From Aquilaria yunnanensis (lineage: Eukaryota > Streptophyta > Magnoliopsida > Malvales > Thymelaeaceae): a stretch of DNA of 64,000 nucleotides. Location of the stretch: the NCBI GenBank assembly GCA_039654915.1, contig CM077597.1, forward strand, positions 63,144,001-63,208,000. The letters are read 5' to 3'. The notes under the pieces were generated by a model that was not told the DNA's origin, did not search any database, and was given only the letters and a program-made list of their open reading frames with translations. The position numbers and the translations under genes are program-made. Shown here in pieces: positions 1 to 10,711 of this stretch. How positions within the stretch are numbered: position 1 is the stretch's first letter; every line of letters begins with the position of its first letter.

Positions 1-1
1 T

Positions 2-652
2 GGATCCCAGTTCATAGACAAAGGATTCCAGGAATTCATCAGCGACCTCGGAATAAAGATGCACTTCGCCCCAGTAGCTCACCCCCAAAGCAATGGGCAG
101 GTGGAAGTATCAAACAGGACCATAAAAGATGGCCTGAAAAAGAGACTTGGGGAAGCCAAGGGGAAATGGCCAGGAGAACTCCAAAGTGTATTGTGGAGCT
201 ACCGAACGACGCCACGAAGAGCCACAGGGGAAACTCCCTTCTCACTCGTCTTCGGAACAGAGGCCATTATCCCAATAGAGATAGTTCAGCCTTCAATACG
301 GGTGCAAGTATTTGATGAAGGCGGAAACGACCTCGGCCTGAGAACCAAGCTCGACCTTGTGGCCGAACACAGAGAAATAGCCGAGCTGAGAAGAAAAGCT
401 TTCCAGCAAAGAGTGGCCGCGGCTATCAACTTAAAAGCCAGGCCAAAAGAAATCAAAAAAGGAGACCTCGTTCTCCGAAAGGCCGACTTTGCACCCCGAA
501 GGCCATCTCACGGAGTACTTCGCGCAAATTGGGAAGGACCTTATCTGGTTCTCGCCGAAGTACGAAAAGGCGTGTACAAGCTTGGCGACGCCGAAGGCGT
601 AGAATTGAAAAACACTTGGCATTCAGATGCCTTGAAAAAATTCTACGCCTAA
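2..652 (+). CDS. gag-pol: Integrase C-terminal part of gag-pol (element A), 5' end outside window
   Basis: The open frame begins at base 2 and ends with a stop at 650-652. It starts just after the second catalytic Asp of the DDE core (the Gly-Ser-Gln-Phe that follows it is visible). It contains the third catalytic residue, Glu, in NGQVEVSNR, which lies at the usual spacing. The C-terminal GPY/F-like segment (GPYLVLAEVRKGVYKL) follows, and the protein ends KNTWHSDALKKFYA. There is no chromodomain, as expected for Tat elements. Protein identity to the C copy is almost complete. An ATG at 59 is an internal methionine and not the start of a gene. Confidence 0.93.
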   Translation, partial: GSQFIDKGFQEFISDLGIKMHFAPVAHPQSNGQVEVSNRTIKDGLKKRLGEAKGKWPGELQSVLWSYRTTPRRATGETPFSLVFGTEAIIPIEIVQPSIRVQVFDEGGNDLGLRTKLDLVAEHREIAELRRKAFQQRVAAAINLKARPKEIKKGDLVLRKADFAPRRPSHGVLRANWEGPYLVLAEVRKGVYKLGDAEGVELKNTWHSDALKKFYA

Positions 653-789
653 GGTTGAGCGGAAGAAGTATGTTGTACAAGAAATATTCTAAGTACAGAA
701 TGGTCTTGAGAAAAATTTTCAAGTATACCGAAATTGTCCAAGACAGATTTCCGCGAAGGTGCTCGCCACGAAAAAAGCGGTTGTGACTT

Positions 790-1330
790 CCCGAAGCCCC
801 TTGAGCCACTATGCTCGGGAAAAATGGGAAACAAGAATCTTGCAAAGGTACTCAGCATAATCAGTGCAGAGAAAATTTTCCGAACACCCTTGAGCGAACA
901 TGCTCGGGAGAAAGGGAAAGCAAGAATCTCGCAAAAATACACGCCAAAACAAAAGCAGAGGTAATTTCCGAACACCCTTGAGCGAACGTGCTCGGGAAAA
1001 CAAAAGCAGAGGTAATTTCCGAACACCCTTGAGCGAACGTGCTCGGGAAAAAGGGAATGAGCAATCTCGTGAAGATTTTCCTAAGTCCCTTGAGCAAATA
1101 TGCTCGGGACAATAGGAAGACAGAAAAATTTGGCTAAAGATTTTCCGAAGGCCCTTGAGCGAACATGTTCGGGATAAAAGGAAACAAAAAGCCTGCAAAA
1201 GACTTAGCCAAATTTTTGCAAACTTTCCAGAAAGTCTCTTGAGCGAGCACGCTCGGGACAAAGGAAGGTAAAAAGTTTCTTTGGTTGCAGGTTTTCCGAA
1301 AGTCTCTTGAAGCGAACGTGTTCGGGACAG
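790..1330. repeat. Array of eight hairpin-forming repeats between gag-pol and antisense gene (element A)
   Basis: Eight imperfect copies of a 23-base core, CCCTTGAGCGAACRTGCTCGGGA, lie at about 798, 888, 975, 1026, 1087, 1152, 1235 and 1302. Most are preceded by TTTCCGAA-like sequence. In each core GAGC pairs with GCTC, and the stem extends through T-G wobbles to about 7 pairs around a hexaloop. Several copies also centre on the palindrome CGAACATGTTCG or a one-base variant. Copies 3 and 4 are a recent tandem duplication of about 50 bases that is absent from element C. The array lies exactly between the gag-pol stop and the end of the convergent antisense gene. A role as terminator, 3' UTR structure or protein site is inference. 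Confidence 0.8.
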
Positions 1331-1460
1331 TGGAAATGAAGAAACTTGCAAGAAAGGACTTAGCCGAAAAGATTGTTCATTTAGAGCAAACGCTGCCTTA
1401 CAAAAGAAGTGTCCAAAGAAGGAGCACGAAGGAGAAAAATAAGAGGAGCCCTAAAGCAAA

Positions 1461-3809
1461 CTAGGGAGAGCCGGGTGGACGAAGACCAGGAAGCTTCAGA
1501 TGCTCGACCCTGGACCACTGCCACCGAGGTCCCTCAGGAATATTTAGGCCCTCCAGAAAAGAGAGGTCCAAATCTGGGAACCTCTGCAGCACCTGGTGCC
1601 GAGCGAGGCAGAAGCCGTCCTGAAAGGCGACCTTGGCCATGTCGTCAGAAGTACGTTTTTGAATGCCAAGGACATTGACCTCGTCCCTCAGCTCAGCAAC
1701 CTCCTCCTCGAGCTCGCTTATCCCCAGCATCTCTCCGGACTCCTTCTTCAGAGCCTCGACCTCGGCTTGAAGAGCAGTGTTCTCGTCCGTCAAACTCGAC
1801 GCAAGACTGTCAGAAACAGCCTTGTCCTTGACAAGATCTTCATTGGCGGCAAGCAGCTCCTTTACTTGGTCGCCGAGGTCGGAAATCTTCCGGGAGGAGT
1901 CCTTTTCAAGTTCTTCTCTTTTCTTCGAGAACTCCTCCCGAACGGCAGCAAGTTGCTGAGAACAATCCGCTGTCAGCTGCTGGTTGCTGGCGATCACCTT
2001 CGCAAGCGAAGCCTTCGCTTCACTGAGTTCCCACGAAGTCGCATCCTTGGAGGCAGCCTGTCTGGCCACCCGAACTCGGAGATAACCAGCGTACTCCAGC
2101 AGCTACGGCAAGGCAAAAGTCCAGGTTAGTACAAGTCTAAACACTTAGAAAATTGAGGAAAAAAGTGTAAAGACTATACCTGAGCAGCATGCTCGGTGAC
2201 TTTTGCGGCGAGGGTATTATCCCCCGGGTGAGCCGCCGCAGTGGCCCGGAAGGAGGCATCAGTGGTCATCCCCTTCCAAATCTCTTTGGTCATCTTCGGA
2301 CAATCGTCGGAGAACAGATTCATATCCTCCGTAATTGTCCAAAAGGGCTCCAAGGGGATCTTCCCCTCAGGGATTGTGGCATCACGCAGGGCCCGTTTCC
2401 TCTCATGAATGGCCCTCCAGCCAACAGTAAGAGGCTCCCCTGAAAGTGAGAAGGAAGTTAGGAGCAAAAGAAAAATTCGCGAAAGAAAAAGGAGCTGAAC
2501 TTCGGCTAAAGACATACCTGGAGGAACCTCGGAGACAGTGTCCTCGGGATCCTCGGGCCCCTCGGAAGAAAGACCCTTACCCTTCTGCCGGTACCGCTCC
2601 TCGGCGGTGGGTACTTCTACCACTACAGTGTTTCTGGGGGCCTCGAGGTCGGGAAGAGGCACCTCGGCGGAAGTAGCGGGGACCTCGGCCGGTGGAATTT
2701 CAACAAGACCAGCGTCTTCGCCAGCTTCTTCTTCCAAAAGCTCTGGCTGAGGAGACTGGAGAGCTTTCCTAACTCGCTTCGCCGAGGGTCCCGCCCCTGT
2801 CGTCTTCCTTCTTCGGGAAGCCGCCTTCTTTGTCTGCTCCCCCTTCTCCACCTGGCCAGAAAAGAGGGCCTTGTAATAAGCGGCAGCCCCATCGCCCATC
2901 TCTGAAAAAGAGAAGAAATATCAGCGTAAGTCCGAGGAAAAAGTATAAAGGGATGGAAGATTACTCACTTTCGGCAAAAGTTTCGAAAGAAGTCTCCCCC
3001 TTAAGGAGCTTGACCAGCCAGGAGTCTTTCCCGGCGATGGCGGGAGCGGGCATATTGAGGTCAGTCACGTGCTCCTTAACCACTTTCAGCTCCCGAAGGA
3101 CTTCTTCGGTCATCAACCTCCAGTTGATAGGAAAGGGGTAAAGAGCACGAGGAGAGACCTCGGGAGCCCAGTCAGCGACTGCCCGAATGCGGGCGTCGAA
3201 ATCCGCGAACACGGAAGCCAACGGTGGGGTCAGCAACATCCTCGGATCGACGACGTCTGCGTTCAGCACTCCCTGAGCCCACCTGGTCGGGACATCAGAC
3301 CAGTTCTTATCCACCTTGAGGAAAAAGAACTTAGGCTGCCACCCCCGCCAGCTATCCTTCGTGTCGAAGGTGAAGGTGAATTTTTTGCTCCCGGATCCCC
3401 GAGGTAGCAGGAAATAGAAGCCACCCTTCGGGACCACATAGAGCTTGTAGTACTGCATGAAAATGATGAAGTGGGGCTCTATCCCGAACACGCCACACAT
3501 GCAGAGGTAGGCGTTAAAGTAGCAGTACGCGTTCGGGGGAAGCTGGTTCACAGCAATGCCATGGAATTGGCAGAACTCGCAAACCACCTTCGGGGGAGGA
3601 TACCGAAGACCGGCCTTCAGTTGGGCTCGGAAGACGGTAACCTCGTCGCCACGGTTTGAAAAAGCAAAATGGCTAGAACGAGGCAGTCTGGTCACAGCGT
3701 AAGACGGAAGAAAGAATTTTTTCTTCCACCTCTCTAGTTTTTCGGGGGTGGTACAGCAAGGATGGGCCAGAAGAGGTTTCCAGCTCTCGGGAACAGGCAT
3801 CGCAGACAT
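1461..3809 (-). CDS. Antisense spliced gene of Tat element A, four exons, 708 aa, intact
   Basis: Exons on the minus strand are 3809-2969, 2901-2518, 2439-2180 and 2102-1461. All introns are GT-AG, and the joined length is 2127 nt with no internal stop. Exon 1 (about 280 aa) resembles the domain catalogued as 'putative gypsy type transposon' (Pfam PF04195); it has a Cys/His cluster CEFCQFH...CYFNAYLCMCG and ends in a basic/Trp-rich stretch. Exon 2 opens with a likely bipartite nuclear signal (KKAASRRRK, then AKRVRK) and is otherwise acidic and Pro-rich. Exon 4 is a long Glu/Lys coiled coil. Extra ORFs antisense to and downstream of pol are known in Tat elements; their function is not. The ATG at 3809 is chosen because it follows the TATA region directly. 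The frame survives across three splice joins, which argues for recent selection. Confidence 0.85.
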
Positions 3810-4412
3810 GAAAAAGAGTTTGAGATGGAAAAGAAAATAGTTTCCAGAAAAAACTCAGAAGACGAGTTTGGAAAAAAAACAGCAGTTTTCCAGAAAAACT
3901 CAGAAAAACAGAGGAATCAAGTACTCTGGAAGTCAAAACCCACCAAAAGATTTGCCGGAGGACGCCGTCGTGAAAGTTGGTTGGAAAAAGCTCTGATTAA
4001 AGAAGCTCCGCCACAGAAAGCAAGATAAAACGCAAGAACAGAGGGCAGAGCAGAAAAAGAGCAGAAAAACAGTAAATGGGACTTATGATAGAATGGGCTA
4101 TTTATAGGCCAAAGGTGGGTAACCGAAAAAACATCATAAGTACCCATTGGAGGCGAACCGTCGCCGTAACTGCCCGCTGCACCCGAAAAGGCGCGCCCTC
4201 TGTAAATGACGCGCCTCTCCTCCAATGGCAAGAAGCCACGTGTCAACCGCTGCGCAGAAATGGGGGACGTGCCTCCCCAAACGTGCCTGGAAAACCGGGA
4301 CACGCCTCCTGATTGGGACACGTCGTTTGACATCCCTGAGAAATGGAGACGCGCCGCTCAGTCTGACACGCTTGGCCATCAGACCTGCAGAAATAAAAAA
4401 GCAGGCCACCTC

Positions 4413-4575
4413 GAGGACACCAAGAGACAGGCTATGGCTGAACAGCCCATGACTTTTGGGCAAGAGGTGTATCTTCGGTACAGGCTTTGCCTCGGAGACA
4501 CCAAAGAAAAGGCCAAGGCCGAACAGCCCAGACCCTCGGGCAAAAGGTGCGACCTCGGAACAGGTTATGCTTCCC
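4413..4575. repeat. Two-copy divergent tandem repeat near the 3' LTR (element A)
   Basis: Two adjacent units of about 80 bp share the pattern GAACAGCCCA, GGGCAA, AGGTG and C-TCGG-ACAGG in the same order. Elements D and H appear to hold only one recognisable copy at the equivalent place. The same duplication is in element C (about 54705-54870), so it predates the split of A and C. Confidence 0.5.
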
Positions 4576-4635
4576 AACAAGACTCCCAACGGCAACCTCG
4601 GAAAGAGATGCAAACCGAAGTCTTCACTCCGGCTT

Positions 4636-4651
4636 TCCAGAGGGGGGCATG
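4636..4651 (+). other. Polypurine tract (element A)
   Basis: AGAGGGGGG followed by CATG lies directly before the TGATAGCC start of the 3' LTR. This is the expected position of the plus-strand DNA primer in LTR retrotransposons. Element C has the same tract. Confidence 0.75.
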
Positions 4652-5518
4652 TGATAGCCAAAGGCTGTCGCCTCAATCTGGCCGAATACCCTGCCACAAC
4701 AACGGCCAGAAGAACTGGCGCTTCCCGGGAATAGGTGGAATCATGCACCTCGGGAGATAGCCTGAGAGCTCCGAGCCTCGGCACGCCAGTAAAACTTGAG
4801 GACTCCATTCGCCCCCCAAGGTTGTGAACAACGCGCCTTCGGAAAAGTGGCACCAGACATTGCTGCCCGAATATGATATCCCCGAAGGCGGAACCCCCTG
4901 GAACTGGGAACCCCCGAACTGAGGGTAGGCTTCCCGAAGAGGCTCTGTCCGAACTAGAGGACGACCTCGCCCAGGGACCTCGGGAGTACGGCAGGCGCAT
5001 TTAAGGAAGCATTTAAGGAAGCCTCTGACACGTCCCACCACAGACGTAAAAAGTCGCCCTGACGCGCAGATGCCATCAGAATCATATCATGGCTCGTCTC
5101 AGCACAAGGCTCGAGGCCACCTAGTTACCAACTATCTGTCCCCTACGCCCAGACGTTCAGGAGCATCCGACCGCACACGTGTCATGATCTGAACGGGCTA
5201 GGTATTCCTATATATACAGGAAATAAATACTTGACAGGAGGTTGGCAGGCCGGAGATACAGCTCCCATACTCTGAGAAAAGACCAGGCGAGACTTTTCTG
5301 CCTTTCTCTTTGAGCTAGTGACTTTCTCCTTCTTCCGGCCACCACTGACTTGGGCGTCGGAGGCTCCCCCCCCGGAAAAACACTCCGGGGGCCTCCTAAC
5401 CCTATTTCCCAGTTTTCCAGGTACTCTCCTAGAGGCGATCCACCTTCCAGGCGTTCTTCCTCCTAGAAGTCTCCTCAACAGTCATCATGACTCACAACGA
5501 TGAGGCCCTGGGCCATCA
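4652..5518 (+). repeat. 3' LTR of element A (867 bp)
   Basis: Starts TGATAGCC and ends GGCCATCA, giving TG...CA termini. Near-identical to the 3' LTR of C. Contains ACACGTGT about 30 bp upstream of a TATATATA box (5209-5216) and the LTR-encoded gag start ATGACTCACAACGATGAG near 5488. The first bases form a short hairpin (GATAGCC paired with GGCTGTC). Confidence 0.92.
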
Positions 5519-5951
5519 ATACGTACAGGGAAAATGGTCATGAAGAAGGGGGGCTCTCTTCCTCGCTCCTCTTCCCCAAAAGCCCAAAAAAGAGAATACA
5601 GTAGGCAAGAGTCTCTTGTACTTACTGCTCTCTTTCTCTCTTCACCTTTCCAGAGTACTGACTTGGGCATCGGAGGCTCCTCCCCGGAAAAAGACTCCGG
5701 GGACCTCATAACCCCTGTTTTCTAAGTATTTCAGGCAGGCCTTCCTGAGGAGTCTCCGCTTCAGGCACTCCCCCACACCGGAAGCACTCTCCAACTTCAC
5801 CCCTTCGTGGGAACTAACTGCTGCCGGCCATGGTACACGATCCACGCAGAGCACCTCCTCTCTGGACTCGCCTACCTTCTCAGAAACCCCCTGCTGCATT
5901 CTGCACGACACACAGTGGATTTACTAGTGATGATGGCCCCCGCCGCCATCA
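5519..5951 (+). mobile_element. Older Tat LTR fragment L (3' portion, plus orientation)
   Basis: Element A was inserted here; ATACG at 5519-5523 would be its target duplication. The stretch matches the U5 half of the A/C LTR around GACTTGGGCATCGGAGGCTCC and its inverted GGAAAAAGACTCCGGGG, then diverges. It ends with ATGATGGCCCCCGCCGCCATCA, which mirrors the LTR-end layout of the other Tat elements (ATG, short reading frame, ATCA). The decayed integrase of E starts at once afterwards on the other strand. I infer L inserted into E and A into L; L's 5' end lies outside the window. Confidence 0.6.
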
Positions 5952-8900
5952 ATGTCCTTTGCCGATATTGTTGCTAAAGGCTCTGCCTCAATCCACTTGG
6001 TGAAATAGTCTACTACGACTATGCAGAACTTTACTCCTTCTGTAGCTGTTGGGAGAGGCCCAATAAGGTTAATACCCTAAACAGTGAAGGGGCAAGGATA
6101 GTTTGCTGAAATTATTACTTTCGAGGGTAGTCTCTGGATGGAAGCGTGTCTCTAGCACTTGTCGCACTTCTAGACAAACTGCCTCACATCCTTCCTCAAG
6201 GTAGGCTAGAAATATCCTTGGTGGAGTAGCACTCTAGCAAGGGCATCAGTCCCGATGTGACCGCAGGCCCCCTTATGCACTTCTTTGAGGACCATCTCAA
6301 CATCCTCTTCACTGACACATCTTTGTAGTGGACTTGCATACCCTTGTCGGTACAACTCTTCTCCGATTAGGAAGGATCAACCTGAGCACTTTTGTATTTT
6401 CACAGCTTCAAGAGGATCTCTAGGAAGTCCCGAAGTTGCGAGATATTTCTTGATAGGATTTTTCTACCCTGTATCCGAGGTTGCTATACACATTAATGCT
6501 ATGCTCGGCTGATAAAGTACTTCGGTGGACTCCTTTGATTTGGCCAAAGTATCCGCCTCCATATTGTCCCACCAGGGTACATTTTTTATCTGCACCTTGC
6601 TGAATTCTCGGATAAGCCTTCTTGCGAGGTCGTGATACTTTGCCAAGTTCGGGTCTTTTGCCCCATAGTCGCCCGCCAACTGTCGGATGACCAGTTGAGA
6701 ATCACTGTGGGCCTTTAGATTTCTCACACCAACTCTTTTTGCCAACCGTAAGCCTACTATGAAGGCTTCGTATTCAGCGATGTTATTAGTGACGTTGAAA
6801 CCTAACTTGATGGACTTTGATGCTTCTATGCCTTCGTGACCTTGTAGAATTACTCCGGCTCCTTGGTGTTCAGAACCGGAGGCACCATCGACGAACAGTG
6901 TCCACTCAGGTTGGTCAGTACCAAAGTCCTCTACGGTATCTTCAGTTTTTGGTACTTTGGTGATGAAATCCGCCAGTGCTTGGGCATTTATTGCCCTTCT
7001 CGATTTATAGGTGATGTCGTATTCACCGAGCTTGATGCAGCACTTTGATAATCATCCAAAGTGGTCTACCTTGCACATGATGTCCCTAAGAGGTAGGATA
7101 CTTCGAATAGTGATAGAATGCCCTTGGAAGTAAGGCCATACCTTTCTACTTGCCAACAATAGAGCATAGATGGCTTTTTGCAGGAGAGGGAACCTAACTT
7201 CGGCACCATGCAGGGACTTACTTGCATAGTATACTGGCCATTGTTTTCACCTCTTTTCCCTTACAAGTACCGGACGTACGATCTTTTCGGTAACGGCGAG
7301 GTAGAGGACAAGAGGTTCTTCTTCTAGTGGCTGCCGAAGTGTCGGCAGGTGGGTTAAGTAGCTATTGAGTTTGTCTTAAGCTTTTTGGTAATCTTGGTTA
7401 CAAGGATGTTCCTCGGATCTAAAGTTGCCTTCGTTGTTTGCTGCTTTAGTGAGCACTTTGAAGAACGGTCGGCACCGGTCCCCGTATCTGGAAATGAATC
7501 TGGTAAGGGCCATGATTCTCCCAGTAAGCCTTTGCACCATCCTTGGTCGTTGTGGGAGTTTGGAATCCTAGCAGGACCTTAACCTTTTCTGGGTTGGCAT
7601 TGATATCTCTTTCAGATACCATAAACTTGAGGAATTTGCCAGCCGTTACCCCGAACACGCATTTCTTGGGGTTAAAATGGATCCCGAAATTCTGAAGTTG
7701 GTGGAATGTTTCCTCTGAGATTATGATATGACTACCAGGCTGTTTGCTCTTGACTATCATATCGTCGACATATACTTCCATATTTCTCCCAAATTGGGAG
7801 CTGAATACCTTGTTCATTAGTCTTTGGTATGTTGCTCATGTGTTTTTAAGGCTGAAGGACATTCTGATGTAATAGTAAGTCCCAATTTCGGTAATGAAGG
7901 TGATTTTTTCCTTGTCTTCGGGATTCATCTAAATTTGGTGATATCCGCTAAAGACATCTAGGAAGCTAAGCAAACCGTATTCAGCAGTGGAGTCTACTAA
8001 TTTGTCTATTGGTGGCAAAGGATATGAGTCCTTTGGACAGGCATCATTTATGTTTCGGAAGTCGATGTACATTTGGAGTATATCACTTCCTTCCTTGGTG
8101 GCAATAAGAACATTGCTGAGCCACTCAGGGTACTTGACCTCCTTTATTATGCCCGCCTCTGTTAATCGTTGGATTTTGAATTTAACAAAGTTGTTGTTAT
8201 GTGCCGAGAGGCTACGTTTTTTATGCCGAATAGGCTTCACCTCCGGACACACTTTAAGGCAATGTTGGATTATACCAGTGTCCACCCCAGGCATATCACT
8301 TGGAGAGTAGGCAAACAAATCTTTGTTCATTAATAGAAGGGATACAAGCTTTTTCTTATCACCTTTGGCCAGCTTTTTCCCCACTCGGGTACTTCGGTCC
8401 GGGACAAGCTCTACATCCTCTGTTTTTATTTTTTCAGAGTTACTTTTTTCTCCTCTTATTGCCTCTTCATTGACCATGTTCTTTTCTCCCGAAGTCTATG
8501 CGTGAACTTTCATTGGGCTCTATCTTGCCTTCAAAAAGACTTTCCTTACTTCTACTTGATCAATGAATATTTTTGTGTCCCCTTCCTTTGTCCCAAACGT
8601 GACCATTAGGTATTTCACATCTGGGTGAATGTGAAGATTTCCTTGTGTCTGCCTTCTAAGGATGGCATTGTATGAAGAAGAGACATCTATGACGGTGAAC
8701 CTCATCATTGTGGAGCCAAAGAGTTCTTCCTTATTTTGAACCGAGGTTCCCCTTAGCATCAAAGACAGATCGATCCACCCAAGCATAGGGAGTTCGAAAG
8801 GACCTACGTCGAAGGTAGGGGAGGTAATAGGTTTAAGATCACCCTTAGAAATGACCAAGTTTGGCAACAAGTGGGAGAACAAAACGTTAGCATTGGAGCC

Positions 8901-9035
8901 ATCATTGATGAGCACTCTTTTGACATCCCAGCTCCCTATCCTTGCCATGATTAGGAGGGGGTCATTATGACGGAACTTCACTATAGACCCATCTTTCCGA
9001 ACAAACTTGTTCGCTGGGTTTCCGAATTCCATCAT
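5952..9035 (-). pseudogene. gag-pol: pol remnant of element E: protease, RT, two RNase H, integrase start
   Basis: Readable pieces in order: protease (9035-8520) with LINDGSNANVLFSHLL; RT (8477-7929) with NDACPKDSYPLPPIDKLVD and LSFLDVFSGYHQ; RT second half (7817-7446) with the active-site motif YVDDMIVKSK; the degenerate first RNase H (about 7340-6960); the second, archaeal-type RNase H (6745-6464) with AHSDSQLVIRQ; then zinc-finger and core pieces of integrase running to ISAKD at about 5955. Stops and frame losses separate every piece, so no product is expected. Confidence 0.85.
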
Positions 9036-10711
9036 TGCGATTTCGCAGACTTTCTTTTCCTTTCAGCTGAGGGTATTCTAGTGGTGATTGTTTGGATCAT
9101 TTACACTAGAGGTGGTGGATGCTTTTTGGAACTTCAGTTCCAACGTCGGTCAGACTTGTAGTCTTCATCTTCTCCTTTCCTATCTTCTTCCCTTCTTCCT
9201 TTGCGTGATGGCATTCACAGGAACTGCCGAAGTTGCCCCTGCTTGATCAAAGACTCAATGTACTTCTTAGCTGGAAGCAATCTTCGGTGTCATGCCCACG
9301 GTCTCGATGGAATTGACAGAACTTCTTCATGTTCATTTTGTTGTTTGAGGTCATGGCCTTCGGTCGTTGGATTGAAGTTCCTTGTCTTTCCATAGCCATC
9401 AAGATGTTCATTCTTGTGGTGTTCAGGGGAGTGAATGACATCAATTTCTTCCCCCTTTATTTCTGAAGTCTGCCCCTACCCTTGGTTGGATATCGAGGTT
9501 GGTGACTCTGACCCTCGGAGTGATTGTGATCAGACTTCGGCCCTCCCATCCTCAGCTCTTCGGATGTCATATGCTATTCTGCTTTTTGGTAGAATTCTCT
9601 GAGGGTGTCGGGGGGATCTTTGGAGAACTCGTAGAAGAGTTGTGAAACTCTCCTAAGTCCCCTGATCATGGCAAGGACACGAATTTCGGGGTAGAAGTTG
9701 GTCACACTCAGGGCCTCTCAGTTGAGGCTCTCGACATAGTCTCGAATGGTCTCCCTATTCTTTTGGGCTATGTCAAACATTTGGACAGACATCTTCACTG
9801 TCTGTCTACTTTCGATGAACTCCTAGGTGAATGCGGCGGATAACTCCTGGAAGCCCATTATGGTTCCGGGAGCCAGGGAGTTATACCACACAGTTGCCGG
9901 CCTTGAAAGGTTGACTTCAAAGCACTTGCAGAGAGTGGCATCATCAGTGCCGTGCAATAGCATGCTGTGCCTATATTCCATTAGGTGAGCTTGAAGGTCG
10001 CTGTGCCCATTATCCGTTTCCAATCGTGGTACTCGACAGTCACTTGGCATAGGTGCCTCCACTACTGCACGGATGAAGGGTGACTCTTCTCCGGTGAAGG
10101 TTTCTGACAACCTTGACCAAACGGGATTTCAGGTGACATGCCTTTCTACCTTTTCCAACCTTTCCAGGATCTTCCGACAACAGAGACCAATGTCTTCTTT
10201 TTGGAGAGTAACTTCATCGGTGGGGGGATTGGGAGTTCCCATCCGGGGATGGACTTTACAGGCGGGAAGTTCTGGGCTCTTTTGACACCATTTCTCTAGC
10301 ACGACATCTTTTAGGAGGTACGTTTTCCATTAAGGACTCATCATGAGAATCTCCACTTCCGCAGCTCCGGCGATGTAACCTTGGGCTTCTTTCTTGACGG
10401 GTACTAGGAGAAGGTGCCTTTCCCCTAGAAGGTGGTTGTGACCACCTTTGGTTGAGTTGTTGGTCCATTTTAGCCATGATAGAGCACTTAAAGTCATGTA
10501 GAAAGCCCATCATGACCGTCTGAGGACATTCGTCCTCAGGTAGAGAAGTTTCCACTATAGGCTGTTCAGTTGTCATTTGAGTTTTTGGCGCTGACTAGGG
10601 CCATGAGAGTCCCTTTTCCCAAGAATGCTGAGTCTCAACAACGGCAACCTAAGAATGGGTTCCCATAGACGGTGCCAAATGATGCCCGGTGGCATCTTTT
10701 TTGGATGACAT
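9036..10711 (-). pseudogene. gag-pol: gag remnant of element E
   Basis: The start ATG (10711) lies inside the LTR and reads MSSKKDATGHHLAPS straight through the primer site, as in C, D and H. Later pieces are 10576-10256 (linker rich in Ser, Pro and Arg), 10110-9823 (capsid-type gag domain with CKCFEVNLSRPATVWYNSL) and 9444-9247 with the knuckle CQFHRDRGHDTEDC. In-frame stops interrupt it, for example shortly after the primer site and at the end of the 9823 segment. Confidence 0.8.
10660..10679 (-). other. Primer-binding site of element E
   Basis: Minus-strand TTTGGCACCGTCTATGGGAA directly follows the LTR end. It is a mutated form of the TGGCGCCGTCTGTGGGAA site in C and D. The shared TGGCGCCGT matches the start of Asp-type sites described for plant Ty3/gypsy elements; the exact tRNA is not certain. 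Confidence 0.7.

Larger units (their letters stand above)
3810..4651 (-). promoter_or_regulatory. Promoter region of antisense gene and 3' untranslated stretch (element A)
   Basis: Read on the minus strand, a TATA box (CCTATAAATAG, 4098-4108) lies about 290 bp upstream of the antisense ATG. Further upstream is GACACGTGGC (around 4233-4243), a perfect G-box/ABRE-type site. Around 4180-4380 there is a dense set of ACGTG, GACACG and ACGCGCC motifs. Nothing here codes for gag-pol. Next to the LTR lie two divergent tandem copies of an 80-base unit (about 4413-4575) and a purine tract. Confidence 0.6.
1..5518 (+). mobile_element. Tat-type Ty3/gypsy element A, 3' part (cut by window edge)
   Basis: The window opens inside the integrase of a plus-strand element. 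From here to 5518 the sequence is nearly identical to 50338-55814 of complete element C. In order it holds the integrase C-terminus, a hairpin-repeat array, a convergent antisense gene, a promoter-like region, a purine tract and an 867-bp 3' LTR. The 3' target duplication should be ATACG (5519-5523), but the 5' partner lies outside the window. The antisense gene is intact here, unlike in C, D and H. Lineage assignment rests on C, which shows the two RNase H domains known from Tat elements. Confidence 0.93.

Noticed and set aside
790..1330. Possible CRISPR-like array of repeats with spacers
   Set aside because: The context is a plant retrotransposon; unit spacing is uneven (about 50-90 bp), the units are imperfect, and units duplicate together with their spacers. 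It is an ordinary degenerate tandem repeat with hairpins.
2174..2899. Antisense exons 2 and 3 as a single unspliced gene
   Set aside because: The frame happens to stay open through intron 2 in A and C, but GT-AG sites at the same place in D and H give the same joined protein, whereas the intron sequence itself is not conserved as protein.
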